From: Pelomonas aquatica | Lineage (GTDB): Bacteria; Pseudomonadota; Gammaproteobacteria; Burkholderiales; Burkholderiaceae_C | Length of the DNA stretch: 64,000 nucleotides | NCBI RefSeq assembly: GCF_026712205.1 | Contig: NZ_JAPPUW010000001.1 | Location: 410,956-474,955 of the forward strand | Direction of reading: 5' to 3' | Part shown: piece by piece, positions 24,617 to 34,514 of the stretch | How positions within the stretch are numbered: position 1 is the first letter of the stretch | Layout: each line of letters begins with the position of its first letter | The notes under the pieces: generated by a model | Database searches by the model: none | Told to the model about the DNA's origin: nothing | Seen by the model: only the letters and a program-made list of their open reading frames with translations | Position numbers and translations under genes: made by a program

Positions 24617-25258
24617 ATGACCGTCACCATCACCGCCTTCGACCGCTCGCCCGACGGCGGCAAGGGCCTGGCGCGCGACATGCGCGTGCGCTGGGCGCTG
24701 GAGGAAGTGGGCCAGGCCTACGAGGTCCGCCTCGTGTCCACGCCCGCGCTGAAGGAGGCGGCGCATCTGGCCCGGCATCCCTTCGGCCAGATCCCGACCT
24801 GCGCGGACGGCGATCTCGCGCTGTTCGAGAGCGGCGCCATCGTGCTGCATCTCGCCGAGCGCCATGCCGGCCTGCTGCCCGGCGAGCCCCGGGCCCGCGC
24901 GCGGGCGATCTGCTGGCTGTTCGCGGCGCTCAACACCGTGGAGCCGCCCGTGCTGGAGCTGTCCGCCGCCCGCCTGTTGGAGCGCGACCGGCCCTGGTCG
25001 GCCGAGCGCCTGCCCCTCGTCGAGGAACGCGTGCGCGGCCGGCTGCGTCCGCTGTCGGCCCGCCTGGGCGGCGCCGACTGGCTGGACGGCGCCTTCAGCG
25101 TGGGCGACCTGATGATGGTGTCGGTGCTGCTGCGCCTGCGCGCCTCGGGCCTGCTGGACGAGTTCCGCAACCTCGCGGCCTATGTCGCCCGCGGCGAGGC
25201 GCGGCCGGCCTACCAGCGCGCCTTCGCGGCGCAACGGGCCGTCAACGGGCGTTCCTGA
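24617..25258 (+). CDS. glutathione S-transferase family protein
   Basis: 213 aa. The N-terminal thioredoxin-like half has the cis-Pro region FGQIPTCADGDLALFESGAIVLHLAER, which binds glutathione. The C-terminal half is helical and contains the conserved N-capping segment FSVGDLMMVSVLL. It begins 39 bases after the sigma-factor gene in the same orientation, so it could be the last member of the ECF42 operon. The first motif is unusual (FDRSPDGGKGLARDMRVRWALEE), without an obvious catalytic Ser or Tyr at the usual place. The substrate is unknown. Confidence 0.85.
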   Translation: MTVTITAFDRSPDGGKGLARDMRVRWALEEVGQAYEVRLVSTPALKEAAHLARHPFGQIPTCADGDLALFESGAIVLHLAERHAGLLPGEPRARARAICWLFAALNTVEPPVLELSAARLLERDRPWSAERLPLVEERVRGRLRPLSARLGGADWLDGAFSVGDLMMVSVLLRLRASGLLDEFRNLAAYVARGEARPAYQRAFAAQRAVNGRS

Positions 25259-25381
25259 GTCTGCGGCCCTGCCTCGGCGCCCAACAGAGCATTTCGCGGC
25301 GCGGAACGGCGCATGCGGCTGCGCGGTCAAAGCGCGCACCGCGGGGCTTCGCCTTGTCATCACTTGGATCGCAAACCCGTA

Positions 25382-25942
25382 TCAGCGGTCGGGCGCGGAC
25401 TCGCGCAGCATGCGCTGCATCAGCGTGAAGAAGCGGTCGTAGAACTCGCCGGCCGGGATGGTCTCGGACGCGACCTTGACGAGGGAGTCCTGCGTCGACG
25501 ACAGCGGCACCGAGATCGAGCCCAGCGCGCTGACGCCCAGGCTCGCGGCCTGCGGGTTCTTCTTGAGGGCGTAGCGGTCCTGCTGGGCGCTGACGTAGGC
25601 CGTGGCGACCTGCTGCTTGGGCCCGTCGCCGACGCAGACGACGTGGAAGCTGATCTCGACGTGCACCTCGCCCTCGGGCTGGAAGCTCTTGGCGCCCTGC
25701 ACCAGGCCGCCGCCGGCCTTGCTGATGACATAGCCCTGGCTCAGCAGCGCGCGCCGCGCGGCCTCGCAGGTGTCGTCCAGGCTGGCGTCGAACAGGCGCG
25801 AGAAGGTCTCCTCGGCGGAGAAGCTCTCGCCCTGGTAGACGGCCTTGCGGGGCCTGTCCGGCAGCGAGGGCAGGACGCCACAGCCGGCCAGCAGCAGGGC
25901 GCCGAGCAGGACCGTCAGGACTGGGATGCGGGTGCGAAGCAT
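25382..25942 (-). CDS. DUF2242-type lipoprotein
   Basis: 186 aa. The signal peptide ends with lipobox LLAGC (Cys 21). The mature part (YQGESFSAEETFSRLF, CEAARRALLSQGYVISKA, KSFQPEGEVHVEISFHVVC) matches the DUF2242 group of betaproteobacterial lipoproteins of unknown function. The ATG at 25942 was preferred because it places the signal peptide at the N-terminus; an upstream start at 26011 adds 23 polar residues. It is convergent with the GST gene across a 123-bp gap in which I see no gene. Confidence 0.8.
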   Translation of the reverse strand: MLRTRIPVLTVLLGALLLAGCGVLPSLPDRPRKAVYQGESFSAEETFSRLFDASLDDTCEAARRALLSQGYVISKAGGGLVQGAKSFQPEGEVHVEISFHVVCVGDGPKQQVATAYVSAQQDRYALKKNPQAASLGVSALGSISVPLSSTQDSLVKVASETIPAGEFYDRFFTLMQRMLRESAPDR

Positions 25943-26044
25943 GGCGGGATTATTCCGTCCTCGGGTTGCGCTTGGTTGCTGGCGCCGGCCAGCGGCCGCG
26001 ATAGCCGGCAACGCGGCAGCGGCCGCTTGCGATGACAGGGGTTT

Positions 26045-26923
26045 TCAGCGGCTGGCGACCAGCGCCGCCAGCCAGCCGCTGGCCGTGGCCGGCCGCCACA
26101 CGAGGTGGACCTGTTCGACGCATTCGTAGCGGCAGTCGGGCACGCTCAGCCGCAGCAGGTCCGCGTGCTGCGCCAGCGCGAAGTCCGGCAGATAGGCCAG
26201 GGCCTGGCCGCCCCGCACCAGCCCGACCAGTAGCTGCAGGTCGTCCACCCAGAAGCGGATGCGCCGCGGCAGGCGGTCGTCGCGCCAGCCGTCCGCGCGG
26301 CTGCCGCGCTCCAGGCCGCAGAACAGCGAGTGCTGCGGGCAGGCGAAGTCGTGCTGCAACACCTCGGCCGTCGGCACCTCGCCGCGGCCGGCCAGCGGGT
26401 GGGCCGGGCCGGCGGCCAGCTGCATGCGGATCTCGCCCAGGCGCTTGCTCTCCAGCCCGGCCGGCAGCGCGGCGCCCAGGGCAACGCCGGTCACCAGGGC
26501 CAGGTCGCCCTCGCCGCGTGCCAGGGCGGCCAGGGCGGCGTCCTCGAACAGCGTCGCGAAGGCCAGGCTGGCCTGCGGCTGGCGGGCCGAGAGCTGCGCC
26601 GCCAGCGCCGCGCCGAAACCCCACTGCAGCACGGCCGGCGCGAGCAGGCGGCAATGTGAGCGCAGGCTCACGCCGCGGAATTCGGCCTCGGTCTGGTCGG
26701 CCAGCGCCACCAGGGCCAGCGCCCGTTCGCGCAGCCGTTCGCCGGCCGCGTTCAGCCGGATGGCCTTGCCGACGCGGTCGAAGACCGGCGTGGCCAGCGA
26801 GGTCTCCAGCCGCCTGACGGCCTTGGACAGGGCCGACGGCGTCTGGTGCAGCTCGTCCGCCGCCGCGCGCAGATTGGCGTGGCGGGCGATGACGAGGAAG
26901 CTGCGCAGGTCGGCGATGTCCAT
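26045..26923 (-). CDS. LysR-family transcriptional regulator
   Basis: 292 aa. The N-terminal winged helix (FLVIARHANLRAAADELHQTPSALSKAVRRLE) and the C-terminal periplasmic-binding-like effector domain are standard for the family. It is divergent from the oxidoreductase gene at 27004 with an 80-bp gap that holds a LysR-type box, so it most likely controls that gene and the ones behind it. The effector is unknown. Confidence 0.9.
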   Translation of the reverse strand: MDIADLRSFLVIARHANLRAAADELHQTPSALSKAVRRLETSLATPVFDRVGKAIRLNAAGERLRERALALVALADQTEAEFRGVSLRSHCRLLAPAVLQWGFGAALAAQLSARQPQASLAFATLFEDAALAALARGEGDLALVTGVALGAALPAGLESKRLGEIRMQLAAGPAHPLAGRGEVPTAEVLQHDFACPQHSLFCGLERGSRADGWRDDRLPRRIRFWVDDLQLLVGLVRGGQALAYLPDFALAQHADLLRLSVPDCRYECVEQVHLVWRPATASGWLAALVASR

Positions 26924-26961
26924 GTGGCTTGTGTCTTGCTGGGCATCGATTGTCGACTTTG

Positions 26962-26980
26962 TTTTGCTTCACAGGCAAAA
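26962..26980. promoter_or_regulatory. LysR-type operator in the divergent promoter
   Basis: The palindrome TTTTGC-N7-GCAAAA contains a T-N11-A core, the standard LysR box. It lies midway between the LysR start (26923) and the oxidoreductase start (27004), the usual place for a regulator of both genes. Confidence 0.6.
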
Positions 26981-27003
26981 ACCGCGGCGGAAGAATCGGC
27001 GCC

Positions 27004-28038
27004 ATGGATGCACATCTGAACAACCGCCAGTGGCTCTACCGCCGCCACCCCGAGGGCCTGGTCGGCCCCGAGCACTATGAACTCGTCAGCACGCCGCTGG
27101 CCACCGCTTTGTCGGCCGGCGAGGTGCTGGTGGAGGCGCGCTGGTGGTCGGTGGACCCGTATATGCGCATCAACCAGTCGCTGAAGCCGACCTACAACGA
27201 GCTGCCGCATGCGCTGGACACCGTGCAGACGGCCGGCGTCGTCGGCCGCGTGCTGGCGTCCTCGGTGGCTTCGCTGACCGCGGGCGACTGGGTCGAGGGC
27301 ATGCTGGGCTGGCAGACCCATGCCCGCGTGCACCACTCGGTGCTGAGGAAGCTCGACCCCGGCGTGGCGCCGCCGTCCACGGCCCTCGGCGTGCTGGGCA
27401 TGCCGGGGCGCACGGCCTGGTTCGGGCTGATGGAGTCGGGCCGGCCCAAGGCGGGCGAGGTCGTCGTCGTGTCCGGCGCGGCGGGCGCGGTCGGCTCGCT
27501 GGTCGCGCAGTTCGCGCTGAAGAACGGCTGCCGCGTGCTGGGCATCGCGGGCGGCGCGGCCAAGTGCGCGTGGCTGCGCGAACGCCTGGGGCTGACCTGG
27601 GCCGTGGACTACAAGGCCCATGCCGACACGGCCACGCTGGCGGAAGAGATCAAGTCGCTGACCGGCGGCGTGGATGTCTATTTCGACAACGTCGGCGGCT
27701 GGATCAGCGACGCCGTCATCCCCCTCGTCAACCGCCGTGCCCGCATCGTCATCTGCGGCGCGATCAGCCAGTATTCCGGCGGCCTGGACGCACCCGAACT
27801 CGGGCCACGCTTCCTGCATCACATGCTCTACCAGCGCGCCACCATCCAGGGCATGCTGGCGCGCGACTACCTGCACCGCATGGACGAGATGCTGCGCGTC
27901 GTCGGGCCGATGGTGCAGCGCGGCGAGATCGTCTTCGAGGAGACCGTGGTCCGGGGCTTCGAGCAGCTGCCGGCCGCGCTGCAGAGCCTGTTCACCGGCG
28001 ACCACCGCGGCAAGCTCGTCGTCGAGGCCGCCGCATGA
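27004..28038 (+). CDS. NADP-dependent medium-chain oxidoreductase (leukotriene-B4-dehydrogenase/CurA type)
   Basis: 344 aa. The MDR-superfamily Rossmann motif GAAGAVGSLVAQFAL is preceded by LGMPGRTAWFGL and followed by VDVYFDNVGG, all typical of the zinc-free double-bond reductase branch (PTGR/CurA). Such enzymes reduce alpha,beta-unsaturated carbonyls with NADPH. No zinc-ligand cysteines are present. The ATG at 27004 follows GGAAGAAT and lies just behind the LysR box. Its stop overlaps the next ATG (ATGA). Confidence 0.88.
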   Translation: MDAHLNNRQWLYRRHPEGLVGPEHYELVSTPLATALSAGEVLVEARWWSVDPYMRINQSLKPTYNELPHALDTVQTAGVVGRVLASSVASLTAGDWVEGMLGWQTHARVHHSVLRKLDPGVAPPSTALGVLGMPGRTAWFGLMESGRPKAGEVVVVSGAAGAVGSLVAQFALKNGCRVLGIAGGAAKCAWLRERLGLTWAVDYKAHADTATLAEEIKSLTGGVDVYFDNVGGWISDAVIPLVNRRARIVICGAISQYSGGLDAPELGPRFLHHMLYQRATIQGMLARDYLHRMDEMLRVVGPMVQRGEIVFEETVVRGFEQLPAALQSLFTGDHRGKLVVEAAA

Positions 28039-28688
28039 GGCGCCGCGCCTTCGCGCTGGCCGCGCTGCTGCCGGCCTTCGCCCGCGCTGACGAAACCGCC
28101 ATGGGCGGCCACGGCATGGCCGTGTTCGGCGGCCGCGAGGGCCTGTATGCCTCGCACCTGCCGATGTTCCATGCGCCGCACGACACGCAGCTGCTGCTGC
28201 GCTTCCACCTCGCCGACGCGGCGGCGGACCGGGCGCTGCGCGAGAGGCTGGCGCGTGAGCCGAAGCTGTGGACCTTCGACCCCGAGCCCTTCGACCTGCT
28301 GCGTTTCGCGCCCGGCCATGCCCGGCCGCTGCGCGAGTTCCAGGCGCGCTTCTTCGAGGGGCATTTCGAGCGCGGCGGCAGGCCGCAGCAGGCCGGGCAG
28401 CGCGTCGTCGTCGACGAGGTGCTGCTGTTCCGCCGCCTCGACCCCGCCCCGCGCGAATCCGCGACGGGCCGCTACCGGCTGATCGGCCGTGGCAGCGAGT
28501 GGTTCGCCATCAAGCTCATCGACCGCCGGCCGGACTTCGACCACATCCTGCGGCTGGATGCGCCCCGGGTCCGCGGCGAGGCCACCGTCGCGCTGCAGGG
28601 TCTGGCCAGGCCCGGCGAGGCCGTGCAACAGGCCTCCAAGGCCAGGGGCTTGGTCGACCTCTACTTCGAGACCGACGACCTGCGCTGA
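28035..28688 (+). CDS. exported conserved hypothetical protein
   Basis: 217 aa. A short signal peptide (RRRAFALAALLPAFARA) precedes a mature domain beginning GGHGMAVFGGREGLYASHLPMFH. I recognise no enzymatic motif; histidines and acidic residues cluster near the N-terminus (HLPMFHAPHD). The ATG overlaps the oxidoreductase stop, so it is coupled to it and probably under the same LysR control. Function unknown. Confidence 0.75.
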   Translation: MRRRAFALAALLPAFARADETAMGGHGMAVFGGREGLYASHLPMFHAPHDTQLLLRFHLADAAADRALRERLAREPKLWTFDPEPFDLLRFAPGHARPLREFQARFFEGHFERGGRPQQAGQRVVVDEVLLFRRLDPAPRESATGRYRLIGRGSEWFAIKLIDRRPDFDHILRLDAPRVRGEATVALQGLARPGEAVQQASKARGLVDLYFETDDLR

Positions 28689-28712
28689 GAATGGCCGCCA
28701 CACGGAGGCACC

Positions 28713-29156
28713 ATGGACCAACCCAGCGTCACCCTGACCCAGCGCCAGGGCTACCAGTTCGAACACCGCTACGCACCGGGCATCCCGGTGCTGCTGTCCG
28801 ACGAACCGCCGCCCGCCGGTACCGGCCTCGGGCCCGACCCGGTCGAGCTGCTGGCGTCGGCGGTGGGCAACTGCCTGAGCGCGTCCATCTGGTTCGCCTG
28901 CCAGAAATACAAGGACGACCCCTCGCCGCTGCGCACCGAGGTGAAGGCCACGGTGGGCCGCAACGAGCGCAACCGCAACCGCGTGCAGGGCCTGGCCGTG
29001 GACATCCACCTCGGCAGGCCGGCCGCCGAGCTGGCCCACATCCAGCGCGTGCTCGACAGCTTCGAGGACTACTGCACCGTCACGCAGAGCGTCGCGCCGG
29101 CCATTCCCGTCACGCTGCGCGTGCTGGACAGCACGGGCGCGGTGCTCAAGGGCTGA
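28713..29156 (+). CDS. OsmC/Ohr-family protein
   Basis: 147 aa. The two family cysteines are present: C54 (VGNCLSASIWFAC) and C121 (EDYCTVTQSV). In OsmC/Ohr peroxidases these form the peroxide-reducing pair. It starts after a good GGAGG and 24 bases behind the exported protein, so it is probably the third gene of the LysR-controlled group, which would fit a response to electrophile or peroxide stress. It ends one base before the convergent ABC ATPase stop. Confidence 0.87.
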   Translation: MDQPSVTLTQRQGYQFEHRYAPGIPVLLSDEPPPAGTGLGPDPVELLASAVGNCLSASIWFACQKYKDDPSPLRTEVKATVGRNERNRNRVQGLAVDIHLGRPAAELAHIQRVLDSFEDYCTVTQSVAPAIPVTLRVLDSTGAVLKG

Positions 29157-29157
29157 G

Positions 29158-29916
<759 letters not shown>

Positions 29917-30084
29917 GTCAGTGATCCATTCCGCATTTGCGTTGCGGGCCGAGCGCCGGGCCGCTCCCAAGCCGGCCCGCAGGCGATGTGCTTGCGGCTC
30001 AATGCCGCGAGCATCGCCGTCCCCTTGGGGGACCGATCAGCGCGCCTGCGTTCAGCAGGTGCGGGCTGAGCGAGGGGCGCCATT
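29917..30084. other. GC-rich spacer with inverted repeats
   Basis: 168 bp between the ATPase and permease genes. It contains GCGGGCC/GGCCCGC arms (about 29946-29981) and a CCCCTTGGGG palindrome near 30021, with no reading frame worth calling. It resembles other repeat-type spacers in this window (22193-22391, 31847-31916). Confidence 0.5.
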
Positions 30085-30852
30085 TCACCGGACATAGCGC
30101 CAACGCACGGTCTTGAGTTTTTCGAGCAGCCGCGTGATGCCGTCCAGCAGCAGGCCGATCACGCCGATGAGGATCATGCTGGCGATGACGAGGTCGTAGC
30201 GGTTGCCGGCGTTGCGCGAGTCCATGATGAGGTAGCCCAGGCCGGAGCGCAGCGCGATCATCTCTGCGGCCACGACCACCAGCCAGGCCACGCCGATGCC
30301 GATGCGCATGCCGATGATGATCTCCGGCAGCACGGCGGGGATGACGACGCGGCGGAACATCACGCGGCGCGACACGCCGAAGTTGGCCGCCGCGCGCAGA
30401 TAGCGCCGGTCGATGGTGTGCACGCCCGAGGTCGTCTGCACGATGAGGGGGAAGACCGACGAGATGAAGATCAGGAAGATGGGCGACACGTCGCCGACGC
30501 CGAACCACAGGATGGCCAGCGGGATCCAGGCGATGGGCGAGATGGGCCGCAGCATCTGGAAGATGGGGTTGAGGGTGCGGTAGGCGCCGACCACCCAGCC
30601 CATCCACAGGCCCAGCGGGATGCCGACGAGCATGGCCAGGCCGAAGCCGATGCCGACGCGGAACAGCGACGCCGTGATGTGCTCCCACAGCGTGCCGTCC
30701 TGGGCCAGCTCCAGCGTGCCGGTGACGACGGCCCAGGGCGTCGGGAAGATGGGGCTCTCGGTAACGACGACGATGCCCCACCAGACGGCGATGAGCAGCG
30801 CGATGACCGCGAGCGGCGGCAGCAGGCGCGCCAGGCGTGAGTTCCAGTTCAA
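30085..30852 (-). CDS. ABC transporter permease, NitT/TauT type
   Basis: 255 aa with six likely membrane segments, beginning LLPPLAVIALLIAVWWGIVVV. The binding-protein-dependent-transport EAA loop is represented by RAAANFGVSRRVMFRRVVIPAVLPEI. The TTG at 30852 is taken as start because it overlaps the cupredoxin stop (TTGA) and puts the first helix at residue 9; no ATG is available near the proper N-terminus. It pairs with the ATPase at 29158-29916 and the binding protein at 31917-32957. Confidence 0.87.
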   Translation of the reverse strand: MNWNSRLARLLPPLAVIALLIAVWWGIVVVTESPIFPTPWAVVTGTLELAQDGTLWEHITASLFRVGIGFGLAMLVGIPLGLWMGWVVGAYRTLNPIFQMLRPISPIAWIPLAILWFGVGDVSPIFLIFISSVFPLIVQTTSGVHTIDRRYLRAAANFGVSRRVMFRRVVIPAVLPEIIIGMRIGIGVAWLVVVAAEMIALRSGLGYLIMDSRNAGNRYDLVIASMILIGVIGLLLDGITRLLEKLKTVRWRYVR

Positions 30853-31280
30853 GCAGGGGTCTCCATGAAGGCGCGCTGGCGGTGCCGCCAGCGCCATTGC
30901 AGGCGCTGCCAGCCGGGCTCGGGCGTGGGCGCGACGACGATGCTCATCTGCCCGCTGGCGTGGGCGCTGCACGCGAAGCTGTAGGTCGACGCCACCTCGA
31001 AGGGCAGCCGGAAACTCTGCCCCGGCATGATGAGCACGGGCCCGAACTGCTGCGGCACCTCGTCGCGGTTGCGCAGCAGCAGCACGTCGTTCAGGCCCAG
31101 CGTCAGATCGATGCGGTCGGGCAGGATCTCGACCTGGCTGCCGGCCATGCGGCGGGCATAGGTGCCGGGCGGGATCTCGAAGAGTTCGTCCCGTGAGGCC
31201 AGCTCGATGGGCGCGAACGCGGCCCAGGCGAGCAGCGTGGCCGGCACGGTGACCGGCAGGAGCCAGAGCCAGCGCTTCAC
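30849..31280 (-). CDS. membrane-anchored cupredoxin-like protein
   Basis: 143 aa from the GTG at 31280, which overlaps the SCO stop. An N-terminal anchor helix (LWLLPVTVPATLLAWAAFA) precedes a beta-rich domain ending FACSAHASGQMSIVV, with C104, H107 and M112 as probable copper ligands. The upstream ligand histidine of type-1 copper sites is not evident (the equivalent region reads VPQQFGP), so copper binding may be altered. The family relatives are CoxII- or NosZ-like cupredoxin domains. Coupling to SCO on one side and the permease on the other suggests a copper-related task. Confidence 0.7.
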   Translation of the reverse strand: MKRWLWLLPVTVPATLLAWAAFAPIELASRDELFEIPPGTYARRMAGSQVEILPDRIDLTLGLNDVLLLRNRDEVPQQFGPVLIMPGQSFRLPFEVASTYSFACSAHASGQMSIVVAPTPEPGWQRLQWRWRHRQRAFMETPA

Positions 31281-31846
31281 TTCGAGGCCAGCAGCAGCTG
31301 GAGGTCGTGGACGAAGTCCTTGGCCTCGTGGCCGTAGGGCATCATGGCCCGCAGCCGCCCCGCTCGGTCGATCAGGTAGACCGAGCTGGAGTGGTTCATG
31401 CCATAACCGCCCGCGCGGTTCGCCACCTTCTCGGCGACGATGCCGTAGCGCTTGCGCATGGCGGCCAGTGCCGCCGGCGTGTCGGTACCGCCGATGAAGC
31501 TGGGGTCGAAGGCGGCCAGGTACTGGCGGATGCGAGCGAGGTCGTCGCGCTCCGGGTCCACGGTGACGTAGACGACCTGCACGTCCGACCCATCGGCGCC
31601 CAGGCCCTTGCGCGCCTGGGCCAGCGTGGCCAGCGTCGTCGGGCAGACCTCGGGGCAGTTCGTGAAGCCGAACACCAGCAGCACCAGCTTGCCCCTGAAG
31701 CGGGCGAGCTTGAGCGCGGCGCCGTCGCTGCCCTTGAGCGCGAACTCGGGCGCGGGCTGGGCGGGCTCGAAGACGCCGGCCTTGAGCATCGGCGCTGCGG
31801 ATGCGGCCAGAGGCAGCGCGGCCAGCAACAGGGCGCGGCGCTTCAA
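31277..31846 (-). CDS. SCO1/SenC-family copper chaperone
   Basis: 189 aa. The signal peptide is followed by a thioredoxin-like fold with the copper motif CPEVC (C64, C68) and the distal ligand H152 (GMNHSSSVYLID). SCO proteins deliver copper or reduce cysteines during CuA-site assembly of cytochrome oxidase and related enzymes, facing the periplasm. Here the gene lies inside an ABC transporter operon, its TGA overlapping the cupredoxin GTG. A 70-bp spacer with inverted repeats (31847-31916) separates it from the binding-protein gene. Confidence 0.88.
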   Translation of the reverse strand: MKRRALLLAALPLAASAAPMLKAGVFEPAQPAPEFALKGSDGAALKLARFRGKLVLLVFGFTNCPEVCPTTLATLAQARKGLGADGSDVQVVYVTVDPERDDLARIRQYLAAFDPSFIGGTDTPAALAAMRKRYGIVAEKVANRAGGYGMNHSSSVYLIDRAGRLRAMMPYGHEAKDFVHDLQLLLASK

Positions 31847-31916
31847 GGTGCATCCTCCGCGCTGCGCGCTGTCCCGCCAAGCGGGAGCTGAGCGCCTTCG
31901 GGCGGCCGCTCGGCGC

Positions 31917-32957
31917 TCATAGCGCGATGGGCGCGGCCTTGGCCGCCTTGACGAAGCTCTCGTCGACGTATTTCTCGTAGGCCACCGGGCTTTTGAGCGT
32001 GCCGGCCTCGATGGACAGCTGCATCAGCTCGTCGAACTCGGCGCGGATCATGCGCAGGTCGCCATAGGTCACGCGATCGCTCGGGTTCTCCATGACGAAG
32101 CGCAGGATGTTGGGGTCCTGGTTGAAGAACTTGCGGCCGGCGGCGATCTGGATGGCCTTCTCGCGGTTGCCGGGCTGCAGGTCCAGCCAGTTGCCGGCGC
32201 CCTGCACATGGTTGACGAGGTCCTGCACCAGCGGCCGGTTCTCCTTGATGAGTTCCTCGCGCACGGTCAGCACGCAGCAGATGTAGTTGCGCCACTCGTC
32301 GCGGGTCATGCGCAGCGGCCTGGCATAGCCGGCGCGCTGGGCCGCGGCGCCGAAGGGCTCGCCGGTGCAATAGCCGTCCACCGCCTTGGCGTAGAGCGCC
32401 GCCGGCATGTCGGGCGGCGGCATCTCGATGATCTGCACGTCCTTCGGGCTCATGCCCTCCTGCGCGAGCATCTTGCGCAGGAACAGGAAGTCCACCGCGA
32501 AGCGACTCGGGATGGCGATGCGCTTGCCCGCAAGGTCGCGGAACTTCTTGTAGGGCGAATCGGTGCGCACCATGATGACGGCGCCCGAGCGGTGGCCCAG
32601 CGACACGATCTTGACCGGGATGCGCTTGTCCGCCAGGTCCATGACCAGCGGCGCCAGCATGTAGGCCGCCTGGATGCGGCCCGTCATCAGCGACTCCTTG
32701 ATCTCGGGCCAGCCGTTGTACTTGCTGTATTCGAACGCGAAGGCCGAGCTGCCGGCCGCCTTGTTGGCGGCGGCACGCGCCGTGCAGGCCACGGGCAGCG
32801 TCAGGTTGCAGGTGACCGGCAGACCGCCGACGACAAGCGGTCCTGACGCCGCGGCAGCGGGCAGGCCCAGGGCGGGCAGCGCCGACGCCAACGCGCCGCG
32901 CAGCAGTTCACGGCGGCCGAGGCCGGGCGGAGAGGGTTCGGGGGATTCAGGAGTCAT
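31917..32957 (-). CDS. ABC transporter substrate-binding protein, NitT/TauT/CmpA-like
   Basis: 346 aa. The N-terminus carries a twin-arginine-like signal (GRRELLRGALASALPAL) and the mature part begins LVVGGLPVTCNLTLP. Domain features (KYNGWPEIKESLMTGRIQAAYMLAPL, KRIAIPSRFAVDFLFLRKML, YCTGEPFGAAAQ) match the NrtA/CmpA/SsuA type II binding proteins. The substrate is unknown; nitrate, sulfonate, bicarbonate or a thiamin precursor would be usual for the family. The ATG at 32957 is favoured as it places the Arg pair at 15-16. The SCO and cupredoxin genes follow in the same operon. Confidence 0.85.
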   Translation of the reverse strand: MTPESPEPSPPGLGRRELLRGALASALPALGLPAAAASGPLVVGGLPVTCNLTLPVACTARAAANKAAGSSAFAFEYSKYNGWPEIKESLMTGRIQAAYMLAPLVMDLADKRIPVKIVSLGHRSGAVIMVRTDSPYKKFRDLAGKRIAIPSRFAVDFLFLRKMLAQEGMSPKDVQIIEMPPPDMPAALYAKAVDGYCTGEPFGAAAQRAGYARPLRMTRDEWRNYICCVLTVREELIKENRPLVQDLVNHVQGAGNWLDLQPGNREKAIQIAAGRKFFNQDPNILRFVMENPSDRVTYGDLRMIRAEFDELMQLSIEAGTLKSPVAYEKYVDESFVKAAKAAPIAL

Positions 32958-33044
32958 GACGGCGAGCCGCGCGAATGTGCCAACTTGGCGCGCGCTGTCC
33001 ATCCGGGCCGACCTATTTGTGCCTATGTACCTACATGCCAGCAA

Positions 33045-33072
33045 CAAAAAGCCGCCGGCTTCCGCCGGCGGC
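33045..33072 (-). terminator. Rho-independent terminator of the glutamate dehydrogenase gene
   Basis: Read on the minus strand, the stem GCCGCCGGC / GCCGGCGGC with a GGAA loop is followed at once by TTTTTG. It lies 47 bp downstream of the gdhA stop at 33119. Confidence 0.85.
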
Positions 33073-33118
33073 TCTGCTCCGGGACGTCGGGCCGCCCCAG
33101 GGGTGGATCGGGGACCGA

Positions 33119-34390
33119 TCAGGGGTAGAGGCCGCGCTCCTCGCGCGCCTGCAGCACCCGCGTGCAGGCCACCGTGAAGGCCGCCGTGCGCAGCGCGATC
33201 TTGTGCTGCTCGCCGGTCTCCCAGATGTGCTTGAAGGCACCGATCAGGATCTTGTCCAGGCGCACATTGATCTCGTCCTCGGTCCAGAAGAAGGACGAGA
33301 AGTCCTGCACCCACTCGAAGTAGGACACCGTCACGCCGCCAGCGTTGGCGATCACGTCGGGCACGACGACGATGCCGCGGTCGGTCAGCACATCCTCGCC
33401 GTCCGGCGTGGTCGGGCCGTTGGCGCCCTCCAGCACGAGGCGGGTGCGGATGCGCTTGGCGCGCTCGGCCGTGATCTGGCCTTCCAGCGCGGCCGGGATC
33501 AGCACGTCGCTCTGCACGTCCCAGAAGTTCTCGTTGTCGATCTTGTCGGCGCCCGCGAAGCCGGCCACGCCGCGGTACTTGGCGACGTGTTCCAGCAGGT
33601 TGGCCATGTCGAAGCCCTTCTCGTTCAGGATGGTGCCGGTGTGGTCCTGCACGGCGACGACCTTGGCGCCATTGGCGGCGAACAGCTTGGCCGCGATGGA
33701 GCCGACGTTGCCGAAGCCCTGCACGGCCACGCGGGCGCCGTCCATGTCGATGTTCAAGCGGCGCATCGCCTCGCGGCCGACGACGAAGACGCCGCGGCCG
33801 GTGGCGGCGACGCGGCCCAGCGAGCCGCCCAGCGGGATGGGCTTGCCGGTGACGACGCCGGTCGCCGTGGCGCCGACGTTCATCGAGTAGGTGTCCATCA
33901 TCCAGGCCATGATCTGGCCGTTGGTGTTGACGTCGGGGGCCGGGATGTCCTGGGTCGGGCCGATGATGATGCCGATCTCGCTGGTGTACCGGCGCGTAAC
34001 CTTTTCCAGCTCCTTCATCGACAGCAGGCTGGGGTCGAGGCGGATGCCGCCCTTGGCGCCGCCATAGGGCAGGTTCACCGCGGCGTTCTTCACCGTCATC
34101 CAGGCCGACAGGGCCATCACCTCTTCCAGCGTGACGTCGGGGTGGTAGCGCACGCCGCCCTTGCCCGGGCCGCGCGTCAGGCTGTGTTGCACCCGAAAGC
34201 CCTCGAAGTGGGCGATGGTGCCGTTGTCCAGCTCGATGGGCACGTCCACGATCAGCGCGCGCTTGGGGCGGCGCAGCGTCTCGACCCAGCGGCTCAGGTG
34301 GCCCAGATAGGGCTCCACGGCGTCGATCTGCGACAGATACGTACCCCACGGGCTGTTGCGCGTGGGCGTAACAAAGGACAGGTTGGGCAT
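33119..34390 (-). CDS. gdhA: Glu/Leu/Phe/Val-type glutamate dehydrogenase
   Basis: 423 aa. The substrate pocket [13 protein letters not shown] and the catalytic lysine in [14 protein letters not shown] are followed by [13 protein letters not shown] and the NAD-binding [12 protein letters not shown]. These are the standard signatures of amino-acid dehydrogenases that interconvert glutamate and 2-oxoglutarate. The ATG at 34390 has GGAG six bases before it. The gene stands alone, with its own terminator at 33045-33072. It has no visible link to the neighbouring restriction operon. Confidence 0.93.
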   Translation of the reverse strand: MPNLSFVTPTRNSPWGTYLSQIDAVEPYLGHLSRWVETLRRPKRALIVDVPIELDNGTIAHFEGFRVQHSLTRGPGKGGVRYHPDVTLEEVMALSAWMTVKNAAVNLPYGGAKGGIRLDPSLLSMKELEKVTRRYTSEIGIIIGPTQDIPAPDVNTNGQIMAWMMDTYSMNVGATATGVVTGKPIPLGGSLGRVAATGRGVFVVGREAMRRLNIDMDGARVAVQGFGNVGSIAAKLFAANGAKVVAVQDHTGTILNEKGFDMANLLEHVAKYRGVAGFAGADKIDNENFWDVQSDVLIPAALEGQITAERAKRIRTRLVLEGANGPTTPDGEDVLTDRGIVVVPDVIANAGGVTVSYFEWVQDFSSFFWTEDEINVRLDKILIGAFKHIWETGEQHKIALRTAAFTVACTRVLQAREERGLYP

Positions 34391-34514
34391 GAAATGCTCC
34401 GTAACTTTGAGTGGGGCGAACGGTAGCGCGAAGCTTCGCCCCGCCGCCAGAGCTTGTCTAGCCAAGTGTTCATGCCCTTATGCGCGCCGTGCATGGGAGC
34501 CCGGCGGGTGTGAT

